DNA of 64,000 nt from CBFFRJ01 sp963530515 (GTDB lineage Bacteria > Pseudomonadota > Gammaproteobacteria > Enterobacterales > Enterobacteriaceae), in assembly GCA_963530515.1 (NCBI GenBank), contig CAUSEC010000014.1, positions 1-64,000 on the forward strand, written 5' to 3'. Positions 32,968-41,581 of this stretch are shown one piece after another. The position numbers and the translations under genes are program-made. Every line of letters starts with the position of its first letter. The first letter of the stretch is position 1. The notes below the pieces were generated by a model. That model did no database searches. It had not been told where the DNA came from and saw only the letters and a list, made by a program, of their open reading frames with translations.

Positions 32968-34338
32968 TTAACGCAGCAATAAATAAAGAGATTCATTGCC
33001 GCGAATAATTTGCAGGGCAATGATGCCAGGTTTAGTTTCGAGTACTTTGCGCAGCTCAGCGATCGATTGCACACGCGTACGGTTGATGCCGATTATCACA
33101 TCATCTTTATGTAACCCCGACTGAGCGGCTGCACTGCTCTTCTCAACATTTTCGATGCTGACGCCTTTAGTGCCGTCTTTCAGCTGACCATCACTGAGTG
33201 ACGCCCCCTGAAGGGCAGGAGAAATTAGCTCAGCGCTGGCAGTCGACGAGGTGCTTTTATCCAGCGTGACTTCTACATCCAGCGACTTGCCGTCACGCAA
33301 TAGCCCCAGCTTCACTTTGGTGCCCGGTTCGGTAGTCGCGATACGCGAACGCAGTTCTGCGAAGCTATTCAATGGCTTGTCGTTAAGGCTGACAATCACG
33401 TCACCGGATTTAATCCCCGCTTTTGCCGAACCGGAGTTTGCCAGCACCTCACTTACAAAGGCCCCGCGTTGCACGTTCAGGTTAAAAGCTTTCGCGATAT
33501 CCGCGCTCATCTCGGTGCCTTTAATCCCTAACAGGCCGCGCTTGATTTCACCAAACTGAATGAGCTGCTGGGAGAGCGTTTGTGCCATGTTGCTCGGGAT
33601 GGCGAAACCGATCCCCACACTTCCCCCGCTGGGCGCAAGAATGGCGGTATTAATGCCGATTAGCTCACCGTTCAGATTCAGCAGTGCGCCACCGGAGTTG
33701 CCACGGTTAATCGAGGCATCGGTCTGGATAAAGTTTTCCAGCCCTTCAAGATTCAACCCGCTTCGGCCCAGTGCTGAGACGATGCCGGAAGTGGCGGTCT
33801 GCCCCAGTCCGAACGGATTCCCCACCGCCACAACAAAATCGCCCACGCGCAGCTTATCGGAGTCAGCGATGGCGATTTGCGTCAGGTTGGTGGGATTTTG
33901 CAGCTGTAGCAGTGCGATATCGCTTTGCTCATCGCCGCCAATCAGTTTGGCTTCAAATTCGCGCCCGTCGTTAAGCTGCACGCTGATTTTCTGTGCCTGA
34001 TTAATGACGTGATTGTTGGTGAGCACATAGCCTTTCGCCGCATCGATGATGACCCCGGAGCCCAGCCCTTCAAAAGGTTGAGCTTGCTGATCGGGCATCT
34101 CGTCACCGAAATATTTCTTCAATTCATCAGGGACTTTTTGCCCTCCCTGGACCGCCGTACCTTCCACCTGCACGCTGACAACCGCAGGCAATACTTTCTC
34201 CAGTACGGGCGCGAGACTTGGCAGCGCCCCCTGGCCCGGTACCTGCGACGGCATCGCTGCCATGGTCTGAATGGGGGCCGAGAGAGATAACCCGACACTT
34301 AACGCTAACGCACTCAACAGCAGGGTTCGTTTCTTCAT
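32968..34338 (-). CDS. degQ: Periplasmic serine protease DegQ
   Basis: DegQ is an HtrA-family protease and chaperone for misfolded periplasmic proteins. The 456-residue precursor has a signal peptide (about 1 to 27), a trypsin-like domain with the triad in TNNHVIN, QSDIALLQL and GNSGGALL, and two PDZ domains (about 260 to 350 and 365 to 450). It is one residue longer than E. coli DegQ. The short LA loop (DELKKYFGDEMPDQQAQ) separates it from DegP, whose loop is much longer. Confidence 0.97.
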   Translation of the reverse strand: MKKRTLLLSALALSVGLSLSAPIQTMAAMPSQVPGQGALPSLAPVLEKVLPAVVSVQVEGTAVQGGQKVPDELKKYFGDEMPDQQAQPFEGLGSGVIIDAAKGYVLTNNHVINQAQKISVQLNDGREFEAKLIGGDEQSDIALLQLQNPTNLTQIAIADSDKLRVGDFVVAVGNPFGLGQTATSGIVSALGRSGLNLEGLENFIQTDASINRGNSGGALLNLNGELIGINTAILAPSGGSVGIGFAIPSNMAQTLSQQLIQFGEIKRGLLGIKGTEMSADIAKAFNLNVQRGAFVSEVLANSGSAKAGIKSGDVIVSLNDKPLNSFAELRSRIATTEPGTKVKLGLLRDGKSLDVEVTLDKSTSSTASAELISPALQGASLSDGQLKDGTKGVSIENVEKSSAAAQSGLHKDDVIIGINRTRVQSIAELRKVLETKPGIIALQIIRGNESLYLLLR

Positions 34339-34463
34339 TGATGCTGGCTCTCGTAACCTAAAGTGAAAGGGGGGGACGACGTAAAACAGTTTGATGTTAT
34401 TGAAATTTCAACCCGGTAACAATGCGGATATGACTAAATAATAGCTGGGTTTGTTAAGACAGG

Positions 34464-34485
34464 ACGGGCGCAACATGTGCGCCCG
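34464..34485 (-). terminator. Hairpin after zapG
   Basis: Arms ACGGGCGCA (34464-34472) and TGCGCCCGT (34477-34485) 25 bases past the zapG stop. The T tract on the minus strand is poor (CCTGTCTTAAC). Confidence 0.5.
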
Positions 34486-34509
34486 TTAAAAATGCAGGGT
34501 AAAAGAGGC

Positions 34510-34908
34510 TTATTTACGCGAGGCGCCGCCACGCAACAGGCCAGACGCACCTTCGGAATAATCACGAGGGATTTGCACCGGTGCCTGATCGTTGCCGGCT
34601 TCAGACTCAGCCAGACGGTTGCGGAACGGGTTCTCTTCAGCTGACATTTCTGGCAGCAGGCTGGTAGAGCTCTTTGCCATGTGCTGATACAGCTGGCGAT
34701 AATCATCCGCCATGTTATCCAGAAGCTCTGCGCTACGTGCGAAGTGGCTTACCAGCTCTTCACGATACTCTTCCAGTTCAGCTTTGTTCTTTTCCAGTTC
34801 GTACTGTAAGGCCTGTTGCTGACGTAATTTCCGGTTTCCAAAACGCATGGCCACGGCACCAATTATGATACCGACAACTAACCCAATTAGCGCGTATTCC
34901 CAGGTCAT
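34510..34908 (-). CDS. zapG: Cell envelope/division protein ZapG (YhcB)
   Basis: YhcB/ZapG is a DUF1043 inner membrane protein that links envelope growth and division. ATG 34908 (MTWEYALIGLVVG) gives 132 residues as in E. coli; a 15-residue upstream extension has no support. One N-terminal membrane helix (5 to 22), a coiled coil (about 30 to 80, RQQQALQYELEKNKAELEEYREEL) and a disordered tail with NPFRNRLAESE. Divergent from zapE across 189 bases. Confidence 0.96.
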   Translation of the reverse strand: MTWEYALIGLVVGIIIGAVAMRFGNRKLRQQQALQYELEKNKAELEEYREELVSHFARSAELLDNMADDYRQLYQHMAKSSTSLLPEMSAEENPFRNRLAESEAGNDQAPVQIPRDYSEGASGLLRGGASRK

Positions 34909-35097
34909 GTACTTCTCCCATTGTCTTATGATTCCGTAGGGTGGTAGCTGCAAGCTCCTTGCCTGCGCCTGATTATGCCACTATAACCGCTAATTGCGCA
35001 GAAGTGGAATCCCGGCGCGGCATCGCGTAGGGTAGAGTGACCTTTTTTTGGTCAACCCTGTGGGCAGGATCGATTTTCAAGGAATAACTTTAACAAT

Positions 35098-36222
35098 ATG
35101 CAGCGTCTTTCCCCAACATCGCGATATACCCATGCCCTGAATGAGGGCAGCCACCAACCGGATAATGTGCAAAAAGAAGCGGTTACCCGGCTGGATGCAA
35201 TTTACCAGCAGATTGTGACCAAAGAAGCACCGGCCCCGGAACGGGGTGGCTTAATGGCAAGATTTGGCAAGTTTTTAGGCAAGCGTGAACCTGATTCACA
35301 CGCCCCTGTACGCGGTTTGTATATGTGGGGCGGCGTAGGGCGCGGTAAAACCTGGCTGATGGATCTCTTCTACCAGAGCCTGCCGGGTACACGTAAGCAG
35401 CGGCTTCACTTCCACCGTTTTATGCTGCGTGTTCATGAGGAACTTTCAGCATTACAAGGGCATAGCGACCCACTGGAGATTGTCGCCGATCGCTTTAAAG
35501 CAGAGACCGATGTGCTCTGTTTTGATGAGTTTTTCGTGTCAGACATTACGGATGCCATGTTACTCGGTGGCCTGATGAAGGCGCTGTTTGCTCGCGGGAT
35601 TACTCTGGTGGCGACTTCAAACATTCCGCCTGATGAACTGTATCGTAACGGGTTACAACGGGCGCGTTTTTTGCCTGCTATTGATGCCATTAAACAGCAT
35701 TGCGACATCATGAACGTGGATGCGGGCGTGGATTACCGTCTGCGCACCCTGACCCAGGCGCATTTGTGGCTTTCGCCATTGAATGACGAAACCACAAAAC
35801 AAATGGATACGTTATGGCAGGCGCTGGCGGGAACACCACGTGACAGCGCGCCGACGCTGGATATTAATCATCGCCCGATGACCACGCTGGGCGTTGAAAA
35901 CCAGACACTGGCAGTCTCCTTTACGACCCTGTGTGTTGATGCCCGTAGCCAGCATGACTATATTGCGCTCTCGCGCCTGTTCCATACGGTGATGCTGTTT
36001 GATGTTCCCGTCATGTCGCCGTTAATGGAAAGTGAAGCCCGGCGATTTATCGCCCTGGTGGACGAATTCTACGAACGGCACGTGAAACTGGTGGTGAGTG
36101 CAGCGGTTCCTTTATATGAGATTTACCAGGGCGAGCGCCTCAAGTTCGAGTTCCAGCGCTGCCTGTCGCGTTTGCAGGAGATGCAGAGCGAGGAGTACCT
36201 CAAGCGCTCCCACATGCCATAA
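35098..36222 (+). CDS. zapE: Cell division AFG1-family ATPase ZapE
   Basis: ZapE is a cytoplasmic ATPase that associates with the Z ring under oxygen limitation or heat and destabilises FtsZ polymers. It belongs to the AFG1 family of AAA-like proteins. The 374 residues show Walker A as GVGRGKTWLMDLF, Walker B as DVLCFDEFFVSD and the sensor LVATSNIPPDELY. The length matches E. coli (375). Monocistronic; no clear terminator is seen before the rplM promoter. Confidence 0.97.
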   Translation: MQRLSPTSRYTHALNEGSHQPDNVQKEAVTRLDAIYQQIVTKEAPAPERGGLMARFGKFLGKREPDSHAPVRGLYMWGGVGRGKTWLMDLFYQSLPGTRKQRLHFHRFMLRVHEELSALQGHSDPLEIVADRFKAETDVLCFDEFFVSDITDAMLLGGLMKALFARGITLVATSNIPPDELYRNGLQRARFLPAIDAIKQHCDIMNVDAGVDYRLRTLTQAHLWLSPLNDETTKQMDTLWQALAGTPRDSAPTLDINHRPMTTLGVENQTLAVSFTTLCVDARSQHDYIALSRLFHTVMLFDVPVMSPLMESEARRFIALVDEFYERHVKLVVSAAVPLYEIYQGERLKFEFQRCLSRLQEMQSEEYLKRSHMP

Positions 36223-36296
36223 ACGCCTCACTTCCCTTGCCCGTAAAAACCCGCTTCAAATCACAATTAGGGGTCGATCTTTGACCCCGACTTCTC

Positions 36297-36302
36297 TATA
36301 AT
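36297..36302 (+). promoter_or_regulatory. -10 box of the rplM-rpsI promoter
   Basis: TATAAT followed by CTTGCGACCCC, a short G/C discriminator as expected for a ribosomal protein promoter. An inverted repeat GGGGTC/GACCCC (36268-36287) lies over the -35 area. No good -35 hexamer at 17 bases. Confidence 0.55.
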
Positions 36303-36411
36303 CTTGCGACCCCACGTTACGAGAAGGTTTTTTCCCAAAACTTTCTATGTGCTGGCATAGGCTATTCGAAGGGGTAGGTTTGCCGGACTTTGTCGTGTGA
36401 GCCTCAACTGA

Positions 36412-36437
36412 CCAAACGTTTGGGTGTTCACCAACGT
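36412..36437 (+). promoter_or_regulatory. rplM leader hairpins, possible L13 autoregulatory element
   Basis: The 5' leader contains a perfect 12-base palindrome CCAAACGTTTGG (36412-36423) and an overlapping second pairing TTGG...CCAA that reuses the same TTGG, so the two hairpins exclude each other. Autogenous control of rplM by L13 is reported for E. coli; assigning it to this element is inference. Confidence 0.4.
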
Positions 36438-36465
36438 GTAACTTATTTATTTGGGTAAGCTTTTA

Positions 36466-36894
36466 ATGAAAACTTTTACAGCTAAACCAGAAACCGTACA
36501 ACGCGACTGGTATGTTGTTGACGCGACCGGTAAAACTCTGGGCCGTCTGGCTACCGAACTGGCTCGTCGCCTGCGCGGTAAGCACAAAGCGGAATACACT
36601 CCGCACGTTGATACTGGTGATTACATCATCGTTCTGAACGCAGAAAAAGTTGCTGTAACCGGCAACAAGCGTACTGACAAAATGTACTACCACCACACTG
36701 GCCACATCGGTGGTATCAAAGAAGCGACCTTTGAAGAGATGATTGCCCGCCGTCCTGAGCGTGTGATTGAAATCGCGGTTAAAGGCATGCTGCCAAAAGG
36801 CCCGCTGGGTCGTGCTATGTTCCGTAAACTGAAAGTTTACGCAGGCAACGAGCACAACCACGCGGCACAGCAACCGCAAGTTCTTGACATCTAA
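36466..36894 (+). CDS. rplM: 50S ribosomal protein L13
   Basis: L13 is an early-assembly 23S rRNA-binding protein of the large subunit. ATG 36466 (MKTFTAKPET) gives 142 residues, the E. coli length; a five-codon longer frame starts with a GTG lacking a ribosome site. Conserved KTLGRLATELARRLRGKHK, DTGDYIIVLNA and GMLPKGPLGR segments are present. First gene of rplM-rpsI, 15 bases before rpsI. Confidence 0.99.
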   Translation: MKTFTAKPETVQRDWYVVDATGKTLGRLATELARRLRGKHKAEYTPHVDTGDYIIVLNAEKVAVTGNKRTDKMYYHHTGHIGGIKEATFEEMIARRPERVIEIAVKGMLPKGPLGRAMFRKLKVYAGNEHNHAAQQPQVLDI

Positions 36895-36909
36895 TCGGGA
36901 TTATAGGCA

Positions 36910-37302
36910 ATGGCTGAAAATCAATACTACGGCACTGGTCGCCGCAAAAGTTCCGCAGCTCGCGTTTTCATCAAACCGGGCAGTGGTAAAATCGTAATCA
37001 ACCAGCGTTCTCTGGAACAATACTTCGGTCGCGAAACTGCCCGCATGGTAGTTCGCCAGCCGCTGGAACTGGTTGACATGGTAGAAAAACTGGATCTGTA
37101 CATCACCGTTAAAGGTGGTGGTATCTCCGGTCAGGCAGGTGCGATCCGTCACGGTATCACCCGCGCTCTGATGGAGTACGACGAATCCCTGCGTTCTGAA
37201 CTGCGTAAAGCTGGCTTCGTTACTCGTGACGCGCGTCAGGTTGAACGTAAGAAAGTGGGTCTGCGTAAAGCACGTCGTCGTCCACAGTTCTCCAAACGTT
37301 AA
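36910..37302 (+). CDS. rpsI: 30S ribosomal protein S9
   Basis: S9 binds the 16S rRNA head; its C-terminal tail reaches the P-site tRNA. The 130 residues equal E. coli S9, with the basic tail KKVGLRKARRRPQFSKR and the conserved GTGRRKSSAARVF start and GGGISGQAGAIRHGI core. Cotranscribed with rplM and ended by a strong terminator. Confidence 0.99.
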   Translation: MAENQYYGTGRRKSSAARVFIKPGSGKIVINQRSLEQYFGRETARMVVRQPLELVDMVEKLDLYITVKGGGISGQAGAIRHGITRALMEYDESLRSELRKAGFVTRDARQVERKKVGLRKARRRPQFSKR

Positions 37303-37331
37303 TCCATTCTGCTTACGCAGAACGATTGGCG

Positions 37332-37358
37332 AAAAACCCGCTTCGGCGGGTTTTTTTA
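37332..37358 (+). terminator. rplM-rpsI terminator
   Basis: AACCCGC (37335-37341), TTCG tetraloop, GCGGGTT (37346-37352) and seven T residues. The rest of 37359-37610 is the sspA promoter region; I cannot fix the promoter. Confidence 0.95.
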
Positions 37359-37610
37359 TGGATAATGCGCAGGTTATCCACAATATCCATGCATATATCT
37401 TCTCTTTTTCCACATTTCCAGAATCCCCTCACCACAAAGCCATCAAAATCTGGTAAACTATCATCCAATTTTCTGCCCAAATATCGGTGAATACTCGATT
37501 TTTGTTCGTTTCTTGAACAATGTGTTTTCTCTGGGATGGGCGATACAACATCTGGCTGGCCCCTGTTGGGCTGGTAGCAGTAAAAATTCTGAATATACCT
37601 GGAGGTTTTC

Positions 37611-38249
37611 ATGGCTGTCGCTGCCAACAAACGTTCGGTAATGACGCTGTTTTCTGGTCCTGTTGATATCTATAGCCATCAGGTCCGTATCGTGCTGGCC
37701 GAAAAAGGTGTCAGCTTCGAAATTGAACACGTGGAAAAGGATAATCCTCCGCAGGATCTGATTGACCTCAACCCGAATCAAAGCGTACCGACCTTAGTCG
37801 ATCGTGAACTCACTCTGTGGGAATCACGCATTATCATGGAATACCTGGATGAGCGTTTCCCGCATCCACCTTTGATGCCGGTTTATCCGGTGGCGCGTGG
37901 CGAAAGCCGCCTGTACATGCACCGTATCGAGAAAGACTGGTACTCCTTGATGGAAGTCATCAAGAATAGCAGTGGTGCACAGGCAGACAACGCTCGCCGA
38001 CAGCTGCGCGAAGAGCTGATGCAAATTGCCCCGGTATTCGGCCAGAAGCCGTACTTCCTGAGCGATGAATTTAGCCTCGTTGATTGCTACCTTGCACCGT
38101 TGCTGTGGCGTTTACCTGTCCTCGGTATCGAGCTGACCGGTGCGGGTTCCAAAGAGTTGAAAGGGTACATGACGCGCGTATTCGAGCGTGACTCCTTCCT
38201 CGCTTCTTTGACTGAGCCTGAGCGCGAGATGCGCCTTGGCCGGGGTTAA
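37611..38249 (+). CDS. sspA: Stringent starvation protein A
   Basis: SspA is an RNA polymerase-associated glutathione S-transferase-like protein that acts in stationary phase, acid tolerance and phage P1 late transcription. The 212 residues equal E. coli SspA. Thioredoxin-like N-terminal domain (10 to 85, with VPTLVDRELTLWESRIIMEYLDE) and helical C-terminal domain are visible. The surface PHP motif (residues within RFPHPPLMPV) that contacts polymerase is kept. Operon with sspB, 4 bases apart. Confidence 0.98.
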   Translation: MAVAANKRSVMTLFSGPVDIYSHQVRIVLAEKGVSFEIEHVEKDNPPQDLIDLNPNQSVPTLVDRELTLWESRIIMEYLDERFPHPPLMPVYPVARGESRLYMHRIEKDWYSLMEVIKNSSGAQADNARRQLREELMQIAPVFGQKPYFLSDEFSLVDCYLAPLLWRLPVLGIELTGAGSKELKGYMTRVFERDSFLASLTEPEREMRLGRG

Positions 38250-38253
38250 CTGA

Positions 38254-38763
38254 ATGGACTTGTCGCAACTGACACCGCGTCGCCCCTATCTGCTGCGTGC
38301 ATTTTATGAGTGGCTGCTGGATAACCAGCTCACTCCGCATCTGGTAGTCGACGTAACGTTGCCGGATGTGCGCGTACCCATGGAGTATGCGCGTGACGGG
38401 CAAATCGTCCTCAACATTGCGCCACGGGCTGTCGGTAATCTTGAACTGGCCAATGACGAAGTGCGTTTTAATGCGCGCTTCGGCGGTGTGCCGCGTCAGG
38501 TTTCCGTCCCGCTGGCTGCGGTACTGGCGATTTATGCGCGTGAAAACGGTGCCGGTACGATGTTCGAACCGGAAGTTGCCTACGATGAAGGCGTGGTCAG
38601 CCTCAATGACGACAACGATGACACCCTCCCTGAAAACGAGACGGCTCCATCGGTGATGTCAGTGATTGATGGCGATAAACCCGATCATGTTGACGATAAC
38701 GATCCGGACGATGATCCCCCGCCACGCGGTGGTGGACGTCCTTCGTTGCGCGTCGTGAAGTAA
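38254..38763 (+). CDS. sspB: ClpXP adaptor protein SspB
   Basis: SspB binds ssrA-tagged proteins and delivers them to ClpXP. The 169-residue protein has the tag-binding fold (residues 1 to 112, starting RRPYLLRAFYEWLLDN) and a long acidic disordered linker (DNDDTLPENE, DDNDPDDDPP) ending in the ClpX-binding tail RPSLRVVK. Second gene of sspAB, followed by a strong terminator. In K-12 dcuD follows; here the TetR-controlled cluster begins. Confidence 0.98.
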   Translation: MDLSQLTPRRPYLLRAFYEWLLDNQLTPHLVVDVTLPDVRVPMEYARDGQIVLNIAPRAVGNLELANDEVRFNARFGGVPRQVSVPLAAVLAIYARENGAGTMFEPEVAYDEGVVSLNDDNDDTLPENETAPSVMSVIDGDKPDHVDDNDPDDDPPPRGGGRPSLRVVK

Positions 38764-38773
38764 GCAGTGTTCA

Positions 38774-38802
38774 GGCAGGGCCATCAGGCCCTGCTTTTTT
38801 TT
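38774..38802 (+). terminator. sspAB terminator, also serves the tetR-type gene
   Basis: Arms GCAGGGCC (38775-38782) and GGCCCTGC (38787-38794) with eight T residues. Confidence 0.9.
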
Positions 38803-39451
38803 ATGCCTGTGCGCCGGGCATCAGCCAGCAGGCAATCGTCTCGCGCATCACTTTCCTTCTGGCAACCAGTGCTTCCGGGCGTTTCAAATCCTGCTGATAG
38901 ATGATAGACAGCGTTGACTGGTTGATCAGGTAGAAAAACCCCAGCGCCGACATTGTAATATTCAGCTGCATGGCGTCGATCCCCGGTCGAATCGTACCGT
39001 CTTCCTGCCCGCGCTCAAGAATGCGCTGGGTGATCGCAAGCCAGGTGCTGTTAATCGGCACGATGGTGTCCACTCCTTTCAGGTGGCGTGCTTTCAGCTG
39101 GTTCTCACTGTTCAGAAGCTGAATAAATTCCGGGTTCTCGAGATAGTAGTGCCAGGTGAAATCCATCAGCTCGAGTACCGCATCGCGGGCAGGCAGATGA
39201 TCCAGCTCGAGCGCCGCTTCTTTGGTTCGAATATCCTGATACGCCACCTGCAACACGTGGGTAAAGAGCGTGTCTTTATTTTCGAAATAGTAATAGATCA
39301 GCTGCTTGTTCACTTTCGCCGTCGCAGCAATCTGATCGATCCTCGCCCCATCAAAACCCTTCTCAGCAAACTCTTTTTTTGCCGCGTTCAGGATCAGGCA
39401 TTTTGTGAGATCTGGATCATGCCTGCGCTTCGTTCTCGATTCCCCTTTCAT
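38801..39451 (-). CDS. TetR/AcrR-family regulator of the adjacent catabolic cluster
   Basis: A 216-residue one-component repressor. The N-terminal helix-turn-helix is clear (about residues 12 to 58: ILNAAKKEFAEKGFDGARIDQIAATAKVNKQLIYYYFENKDTLF), followed by a helical ligand-binding domain of the TetR_C type. ATG 39451 was chosen because GGAGA sits 5 bases upstream; a five-residue longer frame lacks a site. It is divergent from the SDR gene across 165 bases that contain two near-identical palindromes. The ligand is probably the substrate of the cluster or an early intermediate; this is inference from layout. I do not recognise a named ortholog. Confidence 0.9.
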   Translation of the reverse strand: MKGESRTKRRHDPDLTKCLILNAAKKEFAEKGFDGARIDQIAATAKVNKQLIYYYFENKDTLFTHVLQVAYQDIRTKEAALELDHLPARDAVLELMDFTWHYYLENPEFIQLLNSENQLKARHLKGVDTIVPINSTWLAITQRILERGQEDGTIRPGIDAMQLNITMSALGFFYLINQSTLSIIYQQDLKRPEALVARRKVMRETIACWLMPGAQA

Positions 39452-39494
39452 AGAATCTCCATTCAATTTCTTGTTTTAATTGTAGTTTTAAATA

Positions 39495-39514
39495 AATCAA
39501 CCATCTAGTTGATT
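39495..39514. promoter_or_regulatory. Palindromic operator 1 of the TetR-type regulator
   Basis: AATCAACCATCTAGTTGATT: arms AATCAAC and GTTGATT flank a six-base centre. It lies 44 bases upstream of the regulator's start and shares arms and centre with operator 2. Confidence 0.7.
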
Positions 39515-39552
39515 TTGCGAAGTCGATCATGATTTTAATTTTTGACTCTTTC

Positions 39553-39558
39553 TATACT
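39553..39558 (+). promoter_or_regulatory. -10 box of the catabolic operon promoter
   Basis: TATACT lies 10 bases before operator 2 and 59 bases before the SDR start. A weak -35 (TGATTT, 39530-39535) has 17-base spacing. A repressor on operator 2 would cover the transcription start. Confidence 0.4.
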
Positions 39559-39568
39559 GATTTCGAAG

Positions 39569-39588
39569 TTTCAACCATTTAGTTGAAA
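39569..39588. promoter_or_regulatory. Palindromic operator 2 of the TetR-type regulator
   Basis: TTTCAACCATTTAGTTGAAA: perfect seven-base arms TTTCAAC/GTTGAAA with centre CATTTA, 28 bases before the SDR start. Shared core with operator 1 is TCAACCAT-T-AGTTGA with one varying base. Confidence 0.75.
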
Positions 39589-39616
39589 TGTGTCGAACTC
39601 AGCAGGGAGTATCCTC

Positions 39617-40405
39617 ATGATCCATTCGCAGCGCCCGGTCGCATTGGTGACAGGCTCCACACGGGGAATTGGTAAAGCGTGTGCGCTTGCGCTCGCCAGA
39701 GCCGGGTTTCATGTCGCCATTAACGGACGTGACAACGACGAAGGCCGCGCCCGGCAGCAAGCCATGGTAGCGGAATTAGAACAGTTTGGCATTGAAGCGC
39801 TGGCATTACCGGGTGATGTCGCAGATTTACCGCTCCAGCAGCCCATGTTTGACAAGGTGTTAGCGCGCTGGGGGCGACTGGATTGCGTTGTTAACAATGC
39901 CGGGACCGCGGCGAAACAGCGCGGTGACCTGCTGGAGGTCACGCCAGAAAATTATCAGCACTGCCAGGACGTCAACACCAGGGCGATGTTCTTCTTTTGT
40001 CAGAAAGCCGCACGCGCCATGCTGCAGCAAGGTGAGCTTAACAATCAGCACCGTTCCATCATCAACATCACCTCCTGCAGCGCCCATAGCCTGTCGATTT
40101 CTCGCGGCGAATACTGCGTCTCGAAAGCGGCAGCCAGCATGGTCACGCAGCTCTTTGCATTACGTCTGGCCGAAGAGGGCGTGGGCGTCTATGAGCTGCG
40201 TCCGGGCATTATCGCCACCGACATGACCAGCGGCGTAAAACCAAAATACGACCAGTTAATCAGCGACGGTCTGGTGCCCATGAAGCGCTGGGGGCAGCCG
40301 GACGATATCGCCGTTGTCGTTGATGCACTGGCCAGCGGCAGACTCCCTTTCACCGTCGGTCAGATTATCGATGTCGATGGCGGCCTGAACAAATCCCACT
40401 TTTAA
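39617..40405 (+). CDS. Short-chain dehydrogenase/reductase
   Basis: A 262-residue NAD(P)-dependent oxidoreductase of the classical SDR family, probably acting on a hydroxyl or keto group of a sugar- or cyclitol-like substrate. Cofactor motif TGSTRGIG (residues 12 to 19), NNAG (93 to 96), and the catalytic Ser153, Tyr166 and Lys170 (SRGEYCVSK) are intact. The C-terminal GQIIDVDGGLNKSHF is typical. ATG 39617 has GGGAG upstream; the frame extends to 39590 over operator 2 without support. First gene of a five-gene unit; the next gene starts 15 bases later. Confidence 0.92.
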   Translation: MIHSQRPVALVTGSTRGIGKACALALARAGFHVAINGRDNDEGRARQQAMVAELEQFGIEALALPGDVADLPLQQPMFDKVLARWGRLDCVVNNAGTAAKQRGDLLEVTPENYQHCQDVNTRAMFFFCQKAARAMLQQGELNNQHRSIINITSCSAHSLSISRGEYCVSKAAASMVTQLFALRLAEEGVGVYELRPGIIATDMTSGVKPKYDQLISDGLVPMKRWGQPDDIAVVVDALASGRLPFTVGQIIDVDGGLNKSHF

Positions 40406-40420
40406 TCACGAGGCACAACA

Positions 40421-41572
40421 ATGGCTACAATTCCCGTTGGCATTATCATGCATGGTGTAACCGGTCGGATGGGTAAGAATCAGCATCTGATCCGCTCGAT
40501 CGTCGCAATTCGTGAACAGGGGGGCGTTCTGCTGGCAAACGGCGATCGGCTGTTGCCGGATCCAATCCTGATTGGTCGAAATGAAGAAAAAATTGCCGCG
40601 CTGGCAAAACAGACGGGAATTACCCGCTGGGGCACCGACCTGGACGCCACGCTGGCCAATCCCAACGACATTATTTTCTTTGATGCTGCCACCACCCAGG
40701 CGCGCCCTACGTTGCTGAAAAAAGCCATTGCCGCCGGTAAACATATCTACTGCGAAAAACCAGTGGCGGTGAGCCTGGCCGAGGCGATGGAGCTTTATCA
40801 CTACGCAGAGCAGCAGGGCGTATGCCACGGCGTCGTGCAGGACAAACTCTGGCTGCCGGGGCTGCGTAAACTGCAGATGCTGAATCAGGCGGGCTTCTTT
40901 GGTCAGGTGCTGTCGGTGCGCGGTGAGTTTGGCTACTGGGTGTTTGAGGGCGACTTGCAGCCCACGCAGCGCCCGTCCTGGAACTACCGCCAGGAAGACG
41001 GCGGCGGCATTATTCTCGACATGATCTGCCACTGGCGCTACGTCGTCGACAACCTGTTCGGCGAAATCAAAAGCATCAGCTGCCTGGGCGCAACCCACAT
41101 CCCGGAACGTTTTGACGAGCAGGGTAAGGCGTATAAAGCCACCGCTGACGATGCTGCCTATGCCACCTTTGAACTGAAAAACGGCACCATCGTGCAGATC
41201 AACAGCTCCTGGTGCGTGCGCGTGCGCCGCGACGATCTGGTCACCTTCCAGGTTGACGGCGTCAACGGTTCCGCCGTGGCCGGACTGACCGACTGCCTTA
41301 CGCAATCACGCGTGAACACGCCTAAACCGGTCTGGAACCCGGATGTCCGCCAGACGCACAACTTCTTTGAAGACTGGTCGCCAGTGCCGGACACCACGAC
41401 TTACGACAACGCCTTTAAAGTGCAGTGGGAACTCTTCCTGCGCCACGTTCACGGCGAGATTGATTTTCGCTGGAATCTGCTCGAAGGGGCGAAAGGTGTG
41501 CAACTGGTGGAACTGGCCCTGCAGAGCTGGAAAGAGCGCCGCTGGGTTGATGTTCCGTCGCTGATTCGTTAA
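40421..41572 (+). CDS. Gfo/Idh/MocA-family oxidoreductase
   Basis: A 383-residue NAD(P)-dependent dehydrogenase of the family that includes glucose-fructose oxidoreductase, inositol dehydrogenase and 3-keto-forming glycoside dehydrogenases. N-terminal Rossmann domain starts VGIIMHGVTGRMGKN; the signature EKP is at 112 to 114 (IYCEKPVAV); the catalytic Asp200 and His204 lie in GGGIILDMICHWRYV. The glycine loop is extended (HGVTGRMGKN) compared with the common GxGxxG, and an insert of about 18 residues (REQGGVLLANGDRLLPDP) follows it. The next gene starts 9 bases later. Substrate not deducible. Confidence 0.93.
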   Translation: MATIPVGIIMHGVTGRMGKNQHLIRSIVAIREQGGVLLANGDRLLPDPILIGRNEEKIAALAKQTGITRWGTDLDATLANPNDIIFFDAATTQARPTLLKKAIAAGKHIYCEKPVAVSLAEAMELYHYAEQQGVCHGVVQDKLWLPGLRKLQMLNQAGFFGQVLSVRGEFGYWVFEGDLQPTQRPSWNYRQEDGGGIILDMICHWRYVVDNLFGEIKSISCLGATHIPERFDEQGKAYKATADDAAYATFELKNGTIVQINSSWCVRVRRDDLVTFQVDGVNGSAVAGLTDCLTQSRVNTPKPVWNPDVRQTHNFFEDWSPVPDTTTYDNAFKVQWELFLRHVHGEIDFRWNLLEGAKGVQLVELALQSWKERRWVDVPSLIR

Positions 41573-41581
41573 GGGGGCACT

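Noticed and set aside
40406..41305. A 299-codon leftward frame opposite the Gfo/Idh gene
   Set aside because: Antisense shadow of a gene with intact catalytic residues; no ribosome site.
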